Assembly (NCBI GenBank): GCA_027482185.1
Contig: JAIXWF010000013.1
Span: 62,001 to 126,000 of the forward strand
Length of the DNA: 64,000 bases
Reading direction: 5' to 3'
Source of the DNA: Opitutaceae bacterium
GTDB taxonomy: Bacteria > Verrucomicrobiota > Verrucomicrobiia > Opitutales > Opitutaceae
Both the position numbers and the translations under genes were made by a program. The notes beneath the pieces are model-generated. The model was not told the origin of the DNA. It ran no database searches and saw only the letters and a program-made list of their open reading frames with translations. Position 1 is the first letter of the stretch. Each line of letters opens with the position of its first letter. This document shows, piece by piece, positions 49,927-58,245 of this stretch.

Positions 49927-50754
49927 TCAGCGTTTGCCGCGCGCCTTCTTCTTGGGCTTCTCGTCGTCGTCCTCGTCTTCGTCTTCTTCGTCGTCGTCGT
50001 CCTCGTCGTCCGAGTCGTCGTCGTCATCCTCGTCGTCGTCGCCCTTGTCTTTGTCCTTTTTCTTGGCGTCGTCGTCTTCGCCCTTCTCGCCCTCTTCGTC
50101 TTCGTCCCACTTGAGGGATTCGTCGTTCTTGAGCTTTTCCTCTTCCTCTTCGTCGAGCTCGGGCAAGTCGTCGTCGCCCTCGTCCTCGATGTCCTTGGCG
50201 GGCGCTTCCTCGTCGGCATCGTAACCGGCGGGCATGTAGTCGAGGATCGCGGCGATCTCGTCGAAGGTGTGGACCGACTGGCCCTGGATGAAATTGCTGT
50301 TCTGGTCCTCGCGGATCTCGTCCTCGACCTCGTCGACGGAGAGCTTGGATTCGAAATTGAAGAGATCGTTCAGCAGCTTCACGCGGCAGCGCGTGAGGTG
50401 GTCGAGCAGGTCGGCGTAGGGCCCGTTTTCCTCGTCGAGGATGTCCGGCAGGCCGAACAGTTTCTCCTCCGACTCGAAGAGCGATTCCTTCACGCGCTTC
50501 AGGCGCACCTTCCCGTTGCCCAGATCCTTGTCGATGCGGAAGGGAATGAAGGCCGCCTCGAACATGTCCTGGTCGAAGCCGTAGTCGCGCAGCGGGTCGA
50601 CGAGCTCGATCAGGTGCTGCACTTGGCGCGGATCGACGATGCTGAGACCGTCCACATCCCAACGGACCGGATCACTCGTCTCCGCGACCCACCAGTTGTG
50701 ATCGTCCCCGAGACGAACAATGCACCAGTCGAGAGTGGAAGTAGCTTTGGCCAT
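49927..50754 (-). CDS. Hypothetical protein with long acidic C-terminus
   Basis: 275-residue protein of unknown role from ATG 50754 (MAKATSTLDWCIVRLGDDHN). The first 180 residues look folded: WWVAETSDPVRWDVDGLSI, VQHLIELVDPLRDYGFDQDM, helix-rich FESEEKLFGLPDILDEENG, and a segment typical of small acidic regulators. The last 95 or so residues are almost all Asp, Glu and Lys with basic ending KKKARGKR. Acidic tails of this kind can mimic nucleic acid or chaperone partners. No signal peptide. Divergent from pyrD, and it has its own terminator. Confidence 0.75.
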   Translation of the reverse strand: MAKATSTLDWCIVRLGDDHNWWVAETSDPVRWDVDGLSIVDPRQVQHLIELVDPLRDYGFDQDMFEAAFIPFRIDKDLGNGKVRLKRVKESLFESEEKLFGLPDILDEENGPYADLLDHLTRCRVKLLNDLFNFESKLSVDEVEDEIREDQNSNFIQGQSVHTFDEIAAILDYMPAGYDADEEAPAKDIEDEGDDDLPELDEEEEEKLKNDESLKWDEDEEGEKGEDDDAKKKDKDKGDDDEDDDDDSDDEDDDDEEDEDEDDDEKPKKKARGKR

Positions 50755-50938
50755 GTGAGAGTGGATCGGGAGGAATTTTTGCGCAGCGTGCGAGGGGAGT
50801 TTTAAAAAACAAGCACAAAAGCGGACGCTGCCGCGCGCGATGTTGCGGGGCAGTTTCAGCGCGGAAAATGCTCGGAAAACGAGGCTTCGGGAACTGGCGG
50901 CGCTTGCCAAAAAAGCGACGGGATTTCACGGTCCGCCC

Positions 50939-52000
50939 ATGGGGAGTCTTTACGAAAACGTGATCCGACCGCAGCTGTTCCGGCTCGATTCCGAGCGGGC
51001 GCACGAACTCGGCGTGCGCGGCATGGCCCTGCTCGGCGCGCTGCCGCCGCTGTGCCGCCTGCTCGAGGCGTGGACGCGTCCGGCGCTCGCCCGCCGCCCC
51101 GTCCAGGCCTTCGGCCTGACGTTTCCCAACGCGATCGGTCTCGCGGCGGGCTTCGACAAACATGCCTCCGCCTGGCCCGCCGCCGCGGCCCTCGGCTTCG
51201 GCCACGTGGAAATCGGCACCGTCACCGCCCACGCCCAGCCCGGCAACCCCGCGCCGCGCATGTTCCGCTATCCGGAACAGGAGGCCGTCATCAACCGGAT
51301 GGGCTTCAACAATGCGGGCGCCGACGCCGTCGCCGCCAAGCTTGCCGGCCAACCGGGCCGCGGCGCGCGGCGCATCCCGCTCGGAATCAATCTCGGCAAA
51401 TCGAAGATCACGGAAATCGAACGCGCCCCCGAGGACTACCTCGCCAGCTTCGCGCGGCTTGCCGACTACGCGGATTACCTTGTCCTCAACGTCTCGAGCC
51501 CCAACACGCCGAACCTGCGCCAGCTCCAGGACGAATCCCGCCTGCGCGAATTGCTCGCCGCCGTCACCGGCGCGAACCGCGCCCGCTCCGCGCAGCCCGG
51601 CAAACACCGCGTGCCCGTGCTGCTCAAGATCGCGCCCGACCTGACTTGGCCGCAGATCGACGCCGTGCTCGGCGTCATCGCCGAGTACGGGCTCGACGGT
51701 ATCATCGCGACCAATACCACACTCGCCCGGCCCGGTCCGTTTGCCGCGGTCAACGAAGCCGGCGGCCTCAGCGGCGCGCCGGTCCGCCGGCGCTCCACCG
51801 AGATCGTCAACTACCTCGCCCGCGCCACCGGCGGACGCCTCCCCATCATCGGCGTCGGCGGCATCACGGAGGCGGAGTCGGCCGCCGAGAAGCTCGATGC
51901 CGGCGCCACGCTGGTGCAGGTCTACACCGGGATGATCTACCGTGGTCCGTTCTTCGCCGCCGATCTCGCGCGGGCCCTTGTGGAACGCCAACGGACCTGA
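50939..52000 (+). CDS. pyrD: Dihydroorotate dehydrogenase, class 2
   Basis: 353-residue quinone-dependent (class 2) dihydroorotate dehydrogenase of pyrimidine synthesis, membrane-associated through its N-terminal helix. ATG 50939 (MGSLYENVIRPQLFRLDSERAHE) fits that N-terminus; earlier in-frame starts would add an unlikely 33 residues. Flavin and substrate motifs: GLAAGFDKHASAWPA, GTVTAHAQPGNPAPR, NRMGFNNAGAD, VLNVSSPNTPNLRQLQ with the catalytic Ser, and IIGVGGITEAESAAEKL. tRNA-Leu follows 152 nt downstream. Confidence 0.94.
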   Translation: MGSLYENVIRPQLFRLDSERAHELGVRGMALLGALPPLCRLLEAWTRPALARRPVQAFGLTFPNAIGLAAGFDKHASAWPAAAALGFGHVEIGTVTAHAQPGNPAPRMFRYPEQEAVINRMGFNNAGADAVAAKLAGQPGRGARRIPLGINLGKSKITEIERAPEDYLASFARLADYADYLVLNVSSPNTPNLRQLQDESRLRELLAAVTGANRARSAQPGKHRVPVLLKIAPDLTWPQIDAVLGVIAEYGLDGIIATNTTLARPGPFAAVNEAGGLSGAPVRRRSTEIVNYLARATGGRLPIIGVGGITEAESAAEKLDAGATLVQVYTGMIYRGPFFAADLARALVERQRT

Positions 52001-52152
52001 AATCGCGGGGCGAACACCCGTGCCGGGGCCGCGCGGATGCGTCCGCCGGCGGCAGTTTTCAGAGGGGAAACGGCCATTTTGAGCCGTTGCGATTTCAGGG
52101 CTGGACAAGGTTGGGCCAATCTCTCTTAGTCCGCCTTCCCTTGTTCGAAAAT

Positions 52153-52237
52153 GCTCAGGTGGTGGAATTGGTAGACACACACGTTTGAGGGGCGTGTGCC
52201 GTAAGGCGTAAGGGTTCGAGTCCCTTCCTGAGCACCA
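52153..52237 (+). tRNA. tRNA-Leu (GAG)
   Basis: Class II tRNA. Acceptor gctcagg (52153-52159) pairs with cctgagc (52227-52233), discriminator A, and CCA (52235-52237) is encoded. D-arm has the expected ggaattggtaga. Anticodon stem cacgt/gcgtg with loop ttgaggg puts anticodon GAG at 52187-52189, reading CTC/CTT. A variable arm (tgccgtaaggcgta region) and T-loop ggttcgagtccc complete it. Confidence 0.96.
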
Positions 52238-52343
52238 TTTTTCCCGGCCCGTCGGCCGGGGTGAACGCCCTCCGCGGCGACCGGACAATTTCGGATTTCC
52301 CTCCCGGCGCGTTTGCGAAGCGGGCTTGCCGGTGACTCCCGCC

Positions 52344-53231
52344 ATGGCCATGAGCACTGCCGTGCGCTTTCTACCCCTCTGGTGCGCGTTGGCGGCCGCG
52401 GTTCTTCCCGCCGTCGGCGCCGACAACTACCGTCCCGGCCCCGATGCGATGCCGCAGGCCGTCCCCCGCGGCGAAGTCCGTTCCGGCACGTTCGACTCGA
52501 GCCGGATCTTTCCCGGCACCGTGCGCGACTACTTCGTCTACGTGCCCGCGCAGTACCGCGCCGACCGGCCCGCGTGCCTGATGGTGTTTTTCGACGGCGC
52601 CGGCTTCATGAAGGCCGACGGCGCTTTCCGCGTCCCGACGGTGTTCGACAACCTGATCGCCCGCGGCGAAATGCCCGTGACCATCGCCGTCGCCATCAAC
52701 CCCGGCACGATCCCGCCGACCCTCCCCGGCGCGAAACCGCGCAGCAACCGCAGCTTCGAGTACGACTCGCTCGGCGACCGCAACGCGCGGTTTTTGCTCG
52801 AGGAACTGCTGCCGGCGGTCACTGCCGGGCTCAACCTCACGGCAGACCCGGCCGGCCGCGCGCTCTGCGGCAACAGCTCCGGCGGCAGCGCCGCGTTCAC
52901 CGTCGCCTGGGAGCGTCCGGACCAATTCGGCAAGGTCGTCAGCCACATCGGCAGCTTCACCAATATCCGCGGCGGCCATGCCTACCCGGCGCTCGTCCGG
53001 AAAACCAAACCCGCGAAACCGCTCCGCGTTTTCCTGCAGGACGGCGAAGCCGACCTCGACAATCTCCATGGCAATTGGCCGCTCGCCAACCGCGAGATGG
53101 CCGCGGCGCTGAAATTCGCCGGTTACGACCACACGCTCGTGATCGGTTCCGGCGGCCACTCCGGCGCGCACGGCGGGGCGATTTTCCCCGACACGCTCCG
53201 GTGGCTGTGGCGCGATTGGCCCAAACCCTGA
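52344..53231 (+). CDS. Secreted esterase (enterochelin-esterase fold)
   Basis: 295-residue alpha/beta hydrolase of the Fes/feruloyl-esterase D type. ATG 52344 (or 52350) gives a signal peptide ending at VGA. N-terminal RDYFVYVPAQYRADRPACLMV strand, nucleophile in GNSSGGSAAF (elbow G-x-S-x-G), acid in QDGEADLDN, and His in GSGGHSGAHGG. Tandem with and 16 nt before a related, longer esterase, so likely one transcript. Possibly cleaves esters on plant- or algal-type polysaccharides. TTG 52326 is an in-frame alternative. Confidence 0.85.
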   Translation: MAMSTAVRFLPLWCALAAAVLPAVGADNYRPGPDAMPQAVPRGEVRSGTFDSSRIFPGTVRDYFVYVPAQYRADRPACLMVFFDGAGFMKADGAFRVPTVFDNLIARGEMPVTIAVAINPGTIPPTLPGAKPRSNRSFEYDSLGDRNARFLLEELLPAVTAGLNLTADPAGRALCGNSSGGSAAFTVAWERPDQFGKVVSHIGSFTNIRGGHAYPALVRKTKPAKPLRVFLQDGEADLDNLHGNWPLANREMAAALKFAGYDHTLVIGSGGHSGAHGGAIFPDTLRWLWRDWPKP

Positions 53232-53247
53232 ACCGGAATCCGTGCCC

Positions 53248-55050
53248 ATGATTGCCCCGATATTCTCCCTCCGATTTCGGACTGCGGCCCGCCGGCTGGC
53301 GTGGCTGGCGGCGACCGCCGCGCTTCCCGTTTTCCTGCCGGCCGCGGAACCCTTCCGGCCCACGCCGGACCACCTCGTTCGGCCCGAGGTGCCGGCCGGC
53401 CGCCTCATCGCGATGCCGCCGTGGACCTCGAAGCTGTTCGCGCCGACCGTGCGCGAATGGTGGGTGTATGTGCCGGCGGGATACAAGCCGGACGGCACCG
53501 CGGCCCTCATGGTCTTTCAGGACGGGCACGATTACGTGAACCCGAAGGGCAATTGGCGCGTCCCGACGGTGCTCGACAACCTGATCGCGGCCGGCGCGAT
53601 GCCCGTGACGCTCGCCGTCTTCGTCAACCCGGGCCACGACCCGGCGAAGCCGGCGCCGAAGTCGGCGTGGCAGGCGAGCAACCGCAGCCGCGAGTACAAT
53701 TCCCTCGGCGACCGCTACGCGCGGTTCCTGCTCGGGGAGATTCTGCCCGAGGTGGCGAAAACGTATCCGTTTTCCACCGACCCCGAAAAGGCGGCGATCG
53801 CCGGCGCCAGCAGCGGCGGCATCGCGGCGTTCACCGTCGCATGGGAGCGGCCGGACCGTTTCCGCAAGGTGCTGTCGACCATCGGCAGTTTCGTGCACCT
53901 CGCCGGCGGCCACGACTATCCCGCGCTGATCCGGAAGACGGAGCGGCGGCCGCTGCGCGTGTTCCTCGAGGACGCTTCCGGCGATATCGACAATCCCTAC
54001 GGCAACTGGCCGCTCGCCAACCGGCAGATGCACGCCGCGCTGAAGTACATGGGCTACGACGTGAAGTTCGAGTACGCGGAGGGCTTCGGGCACAACTCCG
54101 TCCACGGCGGCATGGTGCTTCCCGATGCGCTGCGTTGGCTCTGGCGCGACGAGCGGCCGGTGCCCGCGATCGATATCCGCGGCGATCTCGGCGGCGACCT
54201 CACGCTGCACAAGCTCCTGATCCCCGGCGAAGGTTGGACGACGGTCGCCGAAGGCCTCGGTTTCGCCGACGCCCTTGCCGCCGACGCCGAAGGCAATCTT
54301 TGGTTTTCGGATCTGCGCGGCGCCGGGGCCGGGGTGTATCGGGTTTCCGGCGACGGTACGCGGACCAAGTTCAGCGCCGAGGCGGCGAGCGGCCTGAAGT
54401 TCGGGCCGGACGGCCGGCTCTACGCCTGCCAGGGGGCGAAGCAGCGGCTCATCGCGCTCGGCGCGGCCGACGGCGCCGTCACCGTCCTGGCCGAGGGCGT
54501 GCGGCCCAACGACCTCGTGGTCACGGGCGCCGGCCACATTTACTTCACCGAAACCGCCGCGAAGCAGGTGACCTGGCTCGACCCGAAGACCGGGACGCGT
54601 CGCGCGGCCGACACCGGCCTCGCCGGGCCCAACGGGATCGCGCTTTCGCCCGACGGCGGGACCCTCGCGGTCAGCGAACATGCCGGCGGCCACGTGTGGA
54701 CCTACCGCGTGAATCCCGACGGCGCGCTCGACGCCAAGATGCCGACGATGACGCTGCGGTTGCCGATCGATTCAGACGGGGAGTTTCGTTTCCACGAACC
54801 GCCGCCTTATCGGCCGGCGTCCCGCGGCGACGGCATGGCGACGGACGCCCTCGGCCGTTACTTCGTCACGACGGCGCTCGGCATCCAGGTATTCGATCCG
54901 ACCGGACGGGCCTGCGGTCTGCTGGCCCTGCCGCCGACCGACAAAGGCCTGACCAGTTGCGTGCTGGCGGGGCCGGGGCGGGAGTACCTTTACGTCGCGG
55001 CGGGCGACCGGATTTTCCGGCGGAAGGTGCTCGTCGCGGCCGGGCGCTGA
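53248..55050 (+). CDS. Esterase fused to SMP-30/gluconolactonase domain
   Basis: 600-residue secreted two-domain enzyme. Residues about 30-310 form a Fes-type esterase paralogous to the preceding gene (nucleophile GASSGGIAAF, acid in EDASGDIDN, His in GHNSVHGG). Residues about 320-600 form a six-bladed SMP-30/gluconolactonase propeller (LGFADALAADAEGNLWFSDL, GLKFGPDGRLYACQG, GPNGIALSPDGGTLAVSEH). The combination suggests ester removal plus lactone hydrolysis on a sugar acid. Signal peptide to about LPAAE; GTG 53242 is an alternative start two codons upstream. The downstream GNAT gene starts 17 nt after the stop. Confidence 0.87.
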   Translation: MIAPIFSLRFRTAARRLAWLAATAALPVFLPAAEPFRPTPDHLVRPEVPAGRLIAMPPWTSKLFAPTVREWWVYVPAGYKPDGTAALMVFQDGHDYVNPKGNWRVPTVLDNLIAAGAMPVTLAVFVNPGHDPAKPAPKSAWQASNRSREYNSLGDRYARFLLGEILPEVAKTYPFSTDPEKAAIAGASSGGIAAFTVAWERPDRFRKVLSTIGSFVHLAGGHDYPALIRKTERRPLRVFLEDASGDIDNPYGNWPLANRQMHAALKYMGYDVKFEYAEGFGHNSVHGGMVLPDALRWLWRDERPVPAIDIRGDLGGDLTLHKLLIPGEGWTTVAEGLGFADALAADAEGNLWFSDLRGAGAGVYRVSGDGTRTKFSAEAASGLKFGPDGRLYACQGAKQRLIALGAADGAVTVLAEGVRPNDLVVTGAGHIYFTETAAKQVTWLDPKTGTRRAADTGLAGPNGIALSPDGGTLAVSEHAGGHVWTYRVNPDGALDAKMPTMTLRLPIDSDGEFRFHEPPPYRPASRGDGMATDALGRYFVTTALGIQVFDPTGRACGLLALPPTDKGLTSCVLAGPGREYLYVAAGDRIFRRKVLVAAGR

Positions 55051-55067
55051 GATCGTTTCGCCGCCCG

Positions 55068-55949
55068 ATGCCCGAATCGAAGCAGGTTGGCGCCGTTCCA
55101 ATCCGGCTCATGCGGCCCGAAGATCTCGCCGCGGCGCACGAGCTGCGCGCCTTGGCGGGATGGAACCAGAGCGAGCGGGATTGGCGCGGCTTTCTCGCCT
55201 ACGAACCGGACGGTTGTTTCGTGGCCGAGCTCGGCGGCCGCGTCGTGGGTACCGCCACCACGATCCGCTACGGGCTGCGCTTCGGTTGGATCGGCATGGT
55301 GCTGGTGCATCCCGAGTGGCGCCGGCACGGCATCGGTTCGGCGCTGCTGCGGCACGCGATCGCCTCGCTGCAGGCCGCCGGGGTGGAAACGGTAAAACTC
55401 GATGCCACGCCGCAGGGACGAACCGTGTATTTGCCGCTTGGATTCTCGGACGAGTACGGTCTTGCGCGTTACGAAGGTACCGCGCCCACCGCTTCCGCCG
55501 CCGCCGGGGCCGGGATCGAGCTTGGTCCGTGGCCGGAAACCGACGATGCGGCGGTGGTCGCGCTCGATGCCGCGGCCTTCGGCGCCGAGCGCGGCCGGGT
55601 CTTGCGGGCGTTGGCGCGGCGGCATCCCGAGCTGGCCTGGGTGGCGCGCCGGGAAGGGCAGGTGGCGGGTTGCCTCTGCGGTCGCGTCGGGGCGACGACC
55701 GTGCAGGTGGGGCCGTGGGTGGCGCGCGACGCGGAGGTTGCGGCGGCGTTGCTGCGCGCCTTCTTTGCCGCGGTCGCGGGCCGCCGCGTGTTTTTCGATG
55801 TGCTCGATGCGGGCGCGGACGCGAAGGCGTTGCTGGAAGCCGAAGGTTTCACGGTCCAGCGCCGGCTGACGCGGATGTTTCTCGGGCCGAATCGCCATCC
55901 GGGGCGGCCGGACATGGTGTTCGGCATCAGCAGTCCCGAGAAAGGCTGA
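55068..55949 (+). CDS. Double GNAT-type acetyltransferase
   Basis: 293-residue protein with two acyltransferase-like halves. Half 1 (residues about 5-140) has the acetyl-CoA motif MVLVHPEWRRHGIGSALLRHAI; half 2 (about 145-285) looks like the C-terminal GNAT partner (Acetyltransf_18 type) with RRHPELAWVARREGQVAGCL. Such tandem GNATs often have unknown substrates. Last gene of the esterase cluster, so it may modify the product of the same pathway, but that is only contextual. Start ATG 55068. Confidence 0.82.
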   Translation: MPESKQVGAVPIRLMRPEDLAAAHELRALAGWNQSERDWRGFLAYEPDGCFVAELGGRVVGTATTIRYGLRFGWIGMVLVHPEWRRHGIGSALLRHAIASLQAAGVETVKLDATPQGRTVYLPLGFSDEYGLARYEGTAPTASAAAGAGIELGPWPETDDAAVVALDAAAFGAERGRVLRALARRHPELAWVARREGQVAGCLCGRVGATTVQVGPWVARDAEVAAALLRAFFAAVAGRRVFFDVLDAGADAKALLEAEGFTVQRRLTRMFLGPNRHPGRPDMVFGISSPEKG

Positions 55950-55982
55950 GCCGCGATCGCTCCGCCGCGGGCGGCGTCGATG

Positions 55983-56489
55983 TCAGGATTTTCGCCGGCG
56001 GCGTTTGGCGGGACCGAACGACTCGCCGGCGGCGCGCAGCGGCGCGAGATCCGGATCGGTCTGCGCCGCAGCCGCGAAGTGCTCGTCGAGCTTGATGGCG
56101 CGGCCAACGCGTTCGCGCGCCGCCGCCAGATCGCCGCGCTGGCAGGCGTAGCAGCCGAGGTTGAACTGGATCGTCGCTTCGGCCGGATGGTGCACCTCGG
56201 CGGTCAGGAGAATCTGCTCCGCCGCCGCGAGGGAAACCGCGCGCCGGGTCGCGTAGGCCCAGGTGACCCACGCCGCCGATTCGCCCGGCTCGCGGCGCGT
56301 GAACTCGCCCGCCACCTTGGACAGTTCCCGCCAGTTTTCCTGCTCGTGCAGCAGGGCCATGCGGACGGCGACGACGTCCGCCGCGTCGCAGGCCGGCGCC
56401 GGAATCTGGGCCAGCTCGGCCGCGGCCGCCGCCAGCATGCCGAGTTCGAGGTAACCCCGGGCGTGGGCGAGACGGCGTTGCGGCAGCAT
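55983..56489 (-). CDS. Small TPR-like protein
   Basis: 168-residue helical protein with tetratricopeptide-type repeats (LELGMLAAAAAELAQIPAPA, ALLHEQENWRELSKVAGEF, TIQFNLGCYACQRGDLAAA) and a short basic tail (AKRRRRKS). No signal peptide or membrane helix. Function unknown; likely a protein-interaction module. It follows the DsbA-like gene by 62 nt on the same strand. Confidence 0.75.
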   Translation of the reverse strand: MLPQRRLAHARGYLELGMLAAAAAELAQIPAPACDAADVVAVRMALLHEQENWRELSKVAGEFTRREPGESAAWVTWAYATRRAVSLAAAEQILLTAEVHHPAEATIQFNLGCYACQRGDLAAARERVGRAIKLDEHFAAAAQTDPDLAPLRAAGESFGPAKRRRRKS

Positions 56490-56551
56490 GGCCGCGCAGC
56501 CAAGGCGGGACAGCCGTCTGGGTCAACCGGCGGCCGTTCGGTGTGCCACCC

Positions 56552-57217
56552 TCAAGCCGACGGGGGCCGGCCGTGGTGGACCGCGTGCGCGGCATAGGCC
56601 GCGGTGTCGGCGAGCATCGCGTCGATCGTCGCGACCAGCGGCTCAAGCCGCACGAGTCCGGAGAACACGGCCTTGTCGCCGATCGAGTCGGTCAAAATGA
56701 AAGCGGGGCGCTGGCTGATGCGGTGGGCGAGAAACTCGGCCGTGCTGGCCTCGACGCGGGCTCGCACCGCGGCCGACTCGGCGGCGGCGCGCAGGGTGGC
56801 CGCGGTCAGCCGGCCGCCGGCCGCAGCCACGGCGACCTCCGTCGCCACGTCGAGGTTGCCGACCTTCCGGCCCTCGCGCACGGCCGCGTGGGCGAGGGCG
56901 AGCCGGATTTCGTCGCCCGCGAAGCCGAAATCGCGCGCGGCCTCGGCGACGAGGTTGGGGGCCTCGTAACGGCCCTGCCGCTCGGCTTCGAACCAACCCG
57001 AGTTGAGCATGAACGGCGAATGCATCACCGTGCCGCCGCTGCGGCGGTAGAACCACTCGCACTGGTCGCGCGAGACCGGAAAATCCTCCGGCTTCATCAG
57101 CGCGATCTTCCATTCGAATTCCGCGCGGCCCGCGTACCGGCGCTTCAGTTCCGCGTACACCGGCTCGACCCAGGTGCACCACGACGAAATGACCTCGAGG
57201 TAATAGGTGATTTTCAT
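56552..57217 (-). CDS. DsbA-family oxidoreductase-like protein
   Basis: 221-residue thioredoxin-fold protein of the DSBA/2-hydroxychromene-2-carboxylate isomerase type. ATG 57217 (MKITYYLEVISSWCTWVEP) is a better start than the in-frame upstream codon. The active-site stretch SSWCTW carries only one Cys, so a disulfide-exchange role is unlikely and a glutathione-S-transferase kappa or FrnE-like role is possible. The helical insertion (PNLVAEAARDFGFAGDEIRL) and C-terminal HRISQRPAFILTDSIGDKAVFSG match the fold. No export signal. Confidence 0.75.
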   Translation of the reverse strand: MKITYYLEVISSWCTWVEPVYAELKRRYAGRAEFEWKIALMKPEDFPVSRDQCEWFYRRSGGTVMHSPFMLNSGWFEAERQGRYEAPNLVAEAARDFGFAGDEIRLALAHAAVREGRKVGNLDVATEVAVAAAGGRLTAATLRAAAESAAVRARVEASTAEFLAHRISQRPAFILTDSIGDKAVFSGLVRLEPLVATIDAMLADTAAYAAHAVHHGRPPSA

Positions 57218-57325
57218 GCGGGCAGCGCAGCCGCCGCGGCGCACGTCGTCAACGCGCGACGGCTTCGCCGCCGGGCACAGCGCCTGCCGCCGGTCGGGCG
57301 CACACCTTCGCGTCCGGCACTCGGG

Positions 57326-58075
57326 TTACTCTTTGCCGCCGCCGAACAGGCCCTTGATCGCCTCGCCGGTTTTCTTGACGCCCTCGGCGGCCGCGGCGCC
57401 GCCCGTCTTGCCGATCTCGCCGGCGGCCTTGGCGGTCGCGCCGATGATTTCGGGGGTGAGGCGCTTCATGACTGCGAACGCGATCTTGTCCGGCGGCACG
57501 CCGCCCTCGGCCGTGCCGATGTCGGTGAGCTCGATGGGCGGGAGGGGCAAAGTGAGGCCGGCGCCGGCGACGCCGACGCGGACCTTGCCGTTGACCAGAC
57601 GGAATTTCTTCACCTCGAGCTTCACGGGCTTGCCGCCGGCCGCGGGCGCGTTGGTGTCGGCCGGGGCCTTGCCGCCCGTCGCCTGCTCGATGTTCTTGAG
57701 CAGGTCGTTCACGTTGCTCGCGATCAGCTTGGTCTCGTAGTTGAATTCCGGCGCCTCGATCTCGATCGCCTCGACGAGAATCCGGTCGCCGAGCAACGAC
57801 ATCGGGGCGACGTCGATGTGGATTTTCCCGAGGGAGCAGAAATTGCCGTCGCTCCAACCCTTGGGGTTGCCGATCACAAGGCCCTTCAGCGTGCCGCTGC
57901 CGGACAGCGGGGAGATCACGGCGCCGTCGAGGTTGACCTTGGTCTGAGTGATGGCGGGGGCGAAGCGGTTGACGCCGTGCTTGACGATGGAGCCGAGGAA
58001 GAATTCGGCGCCGACGTAGCCGCCGACCACGAGCACGAGCAGGGCGATGAGGACAATCTTGAGGGTTTTGTTCAT
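57326..58075 (-). CDS. AsmA-like membrane-anchored protein
   Basis: 249-residue protein with one N-terminal membrane anchor (residues about 5-25, [20 protein letters not shown]) and a periplasmic beta-rich body resembling AsmA/DUF748 domains: [52 protein letters not shown] Lys/Gly-rich C-terminus follows. AsmA-type proteins have been tied to outer-membrane biogenesis and lipid transport; no specific role can be assigned. Divergent from the topoisomerase gene. Confidence 0.75.
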   Translation of the reverse strand: MNKTLKIVLIALLVLVVGGYVGAEFFLGSIVKHGVNRFAPAITQTKVNLDGAVISPLSGSGTLKGLVIGNPKGWSDGNFCSLGKIHIDVAPMSLLGDRILVEAIEIEAPEFNYETKLIASNVNDLLKNIEQATGGKAPADTNAPAAGGKPVKLEVKKFRLVNGKVRVGVAGAGLTLPLPPIELTDIGTAEGGVPPDKIAFAVMKRLTPEIIGATAKAAGEIGKTGGAAAAEGVKKTGEAIKGLFGGGKE

Positions 58076-58245
58076 GGGAGGTGGGGAAGGAGAGCGGGGC
58101 GGAGGAGAGCCGGTGTGCCGTCGGGAATACAGCTCCGGGCCGGCGTTCCAATCCGAATTCCGCGGCGCCGCCGGCCGCCCGCGGCGGAATTTCGCTTGTC
58201 AGGTCAGGCTCCGGCCCGACGCTGTCGCCACTCGCGAACATTCCC

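Noticed and set aside
52241-52262. cccggcc/ggccggg hairpin just after tRNA-Leu as a terminator
   Set aside because: The T-run precedes the stem instead of following it on the plus strand, so it is not a canonical terminator in either direction.
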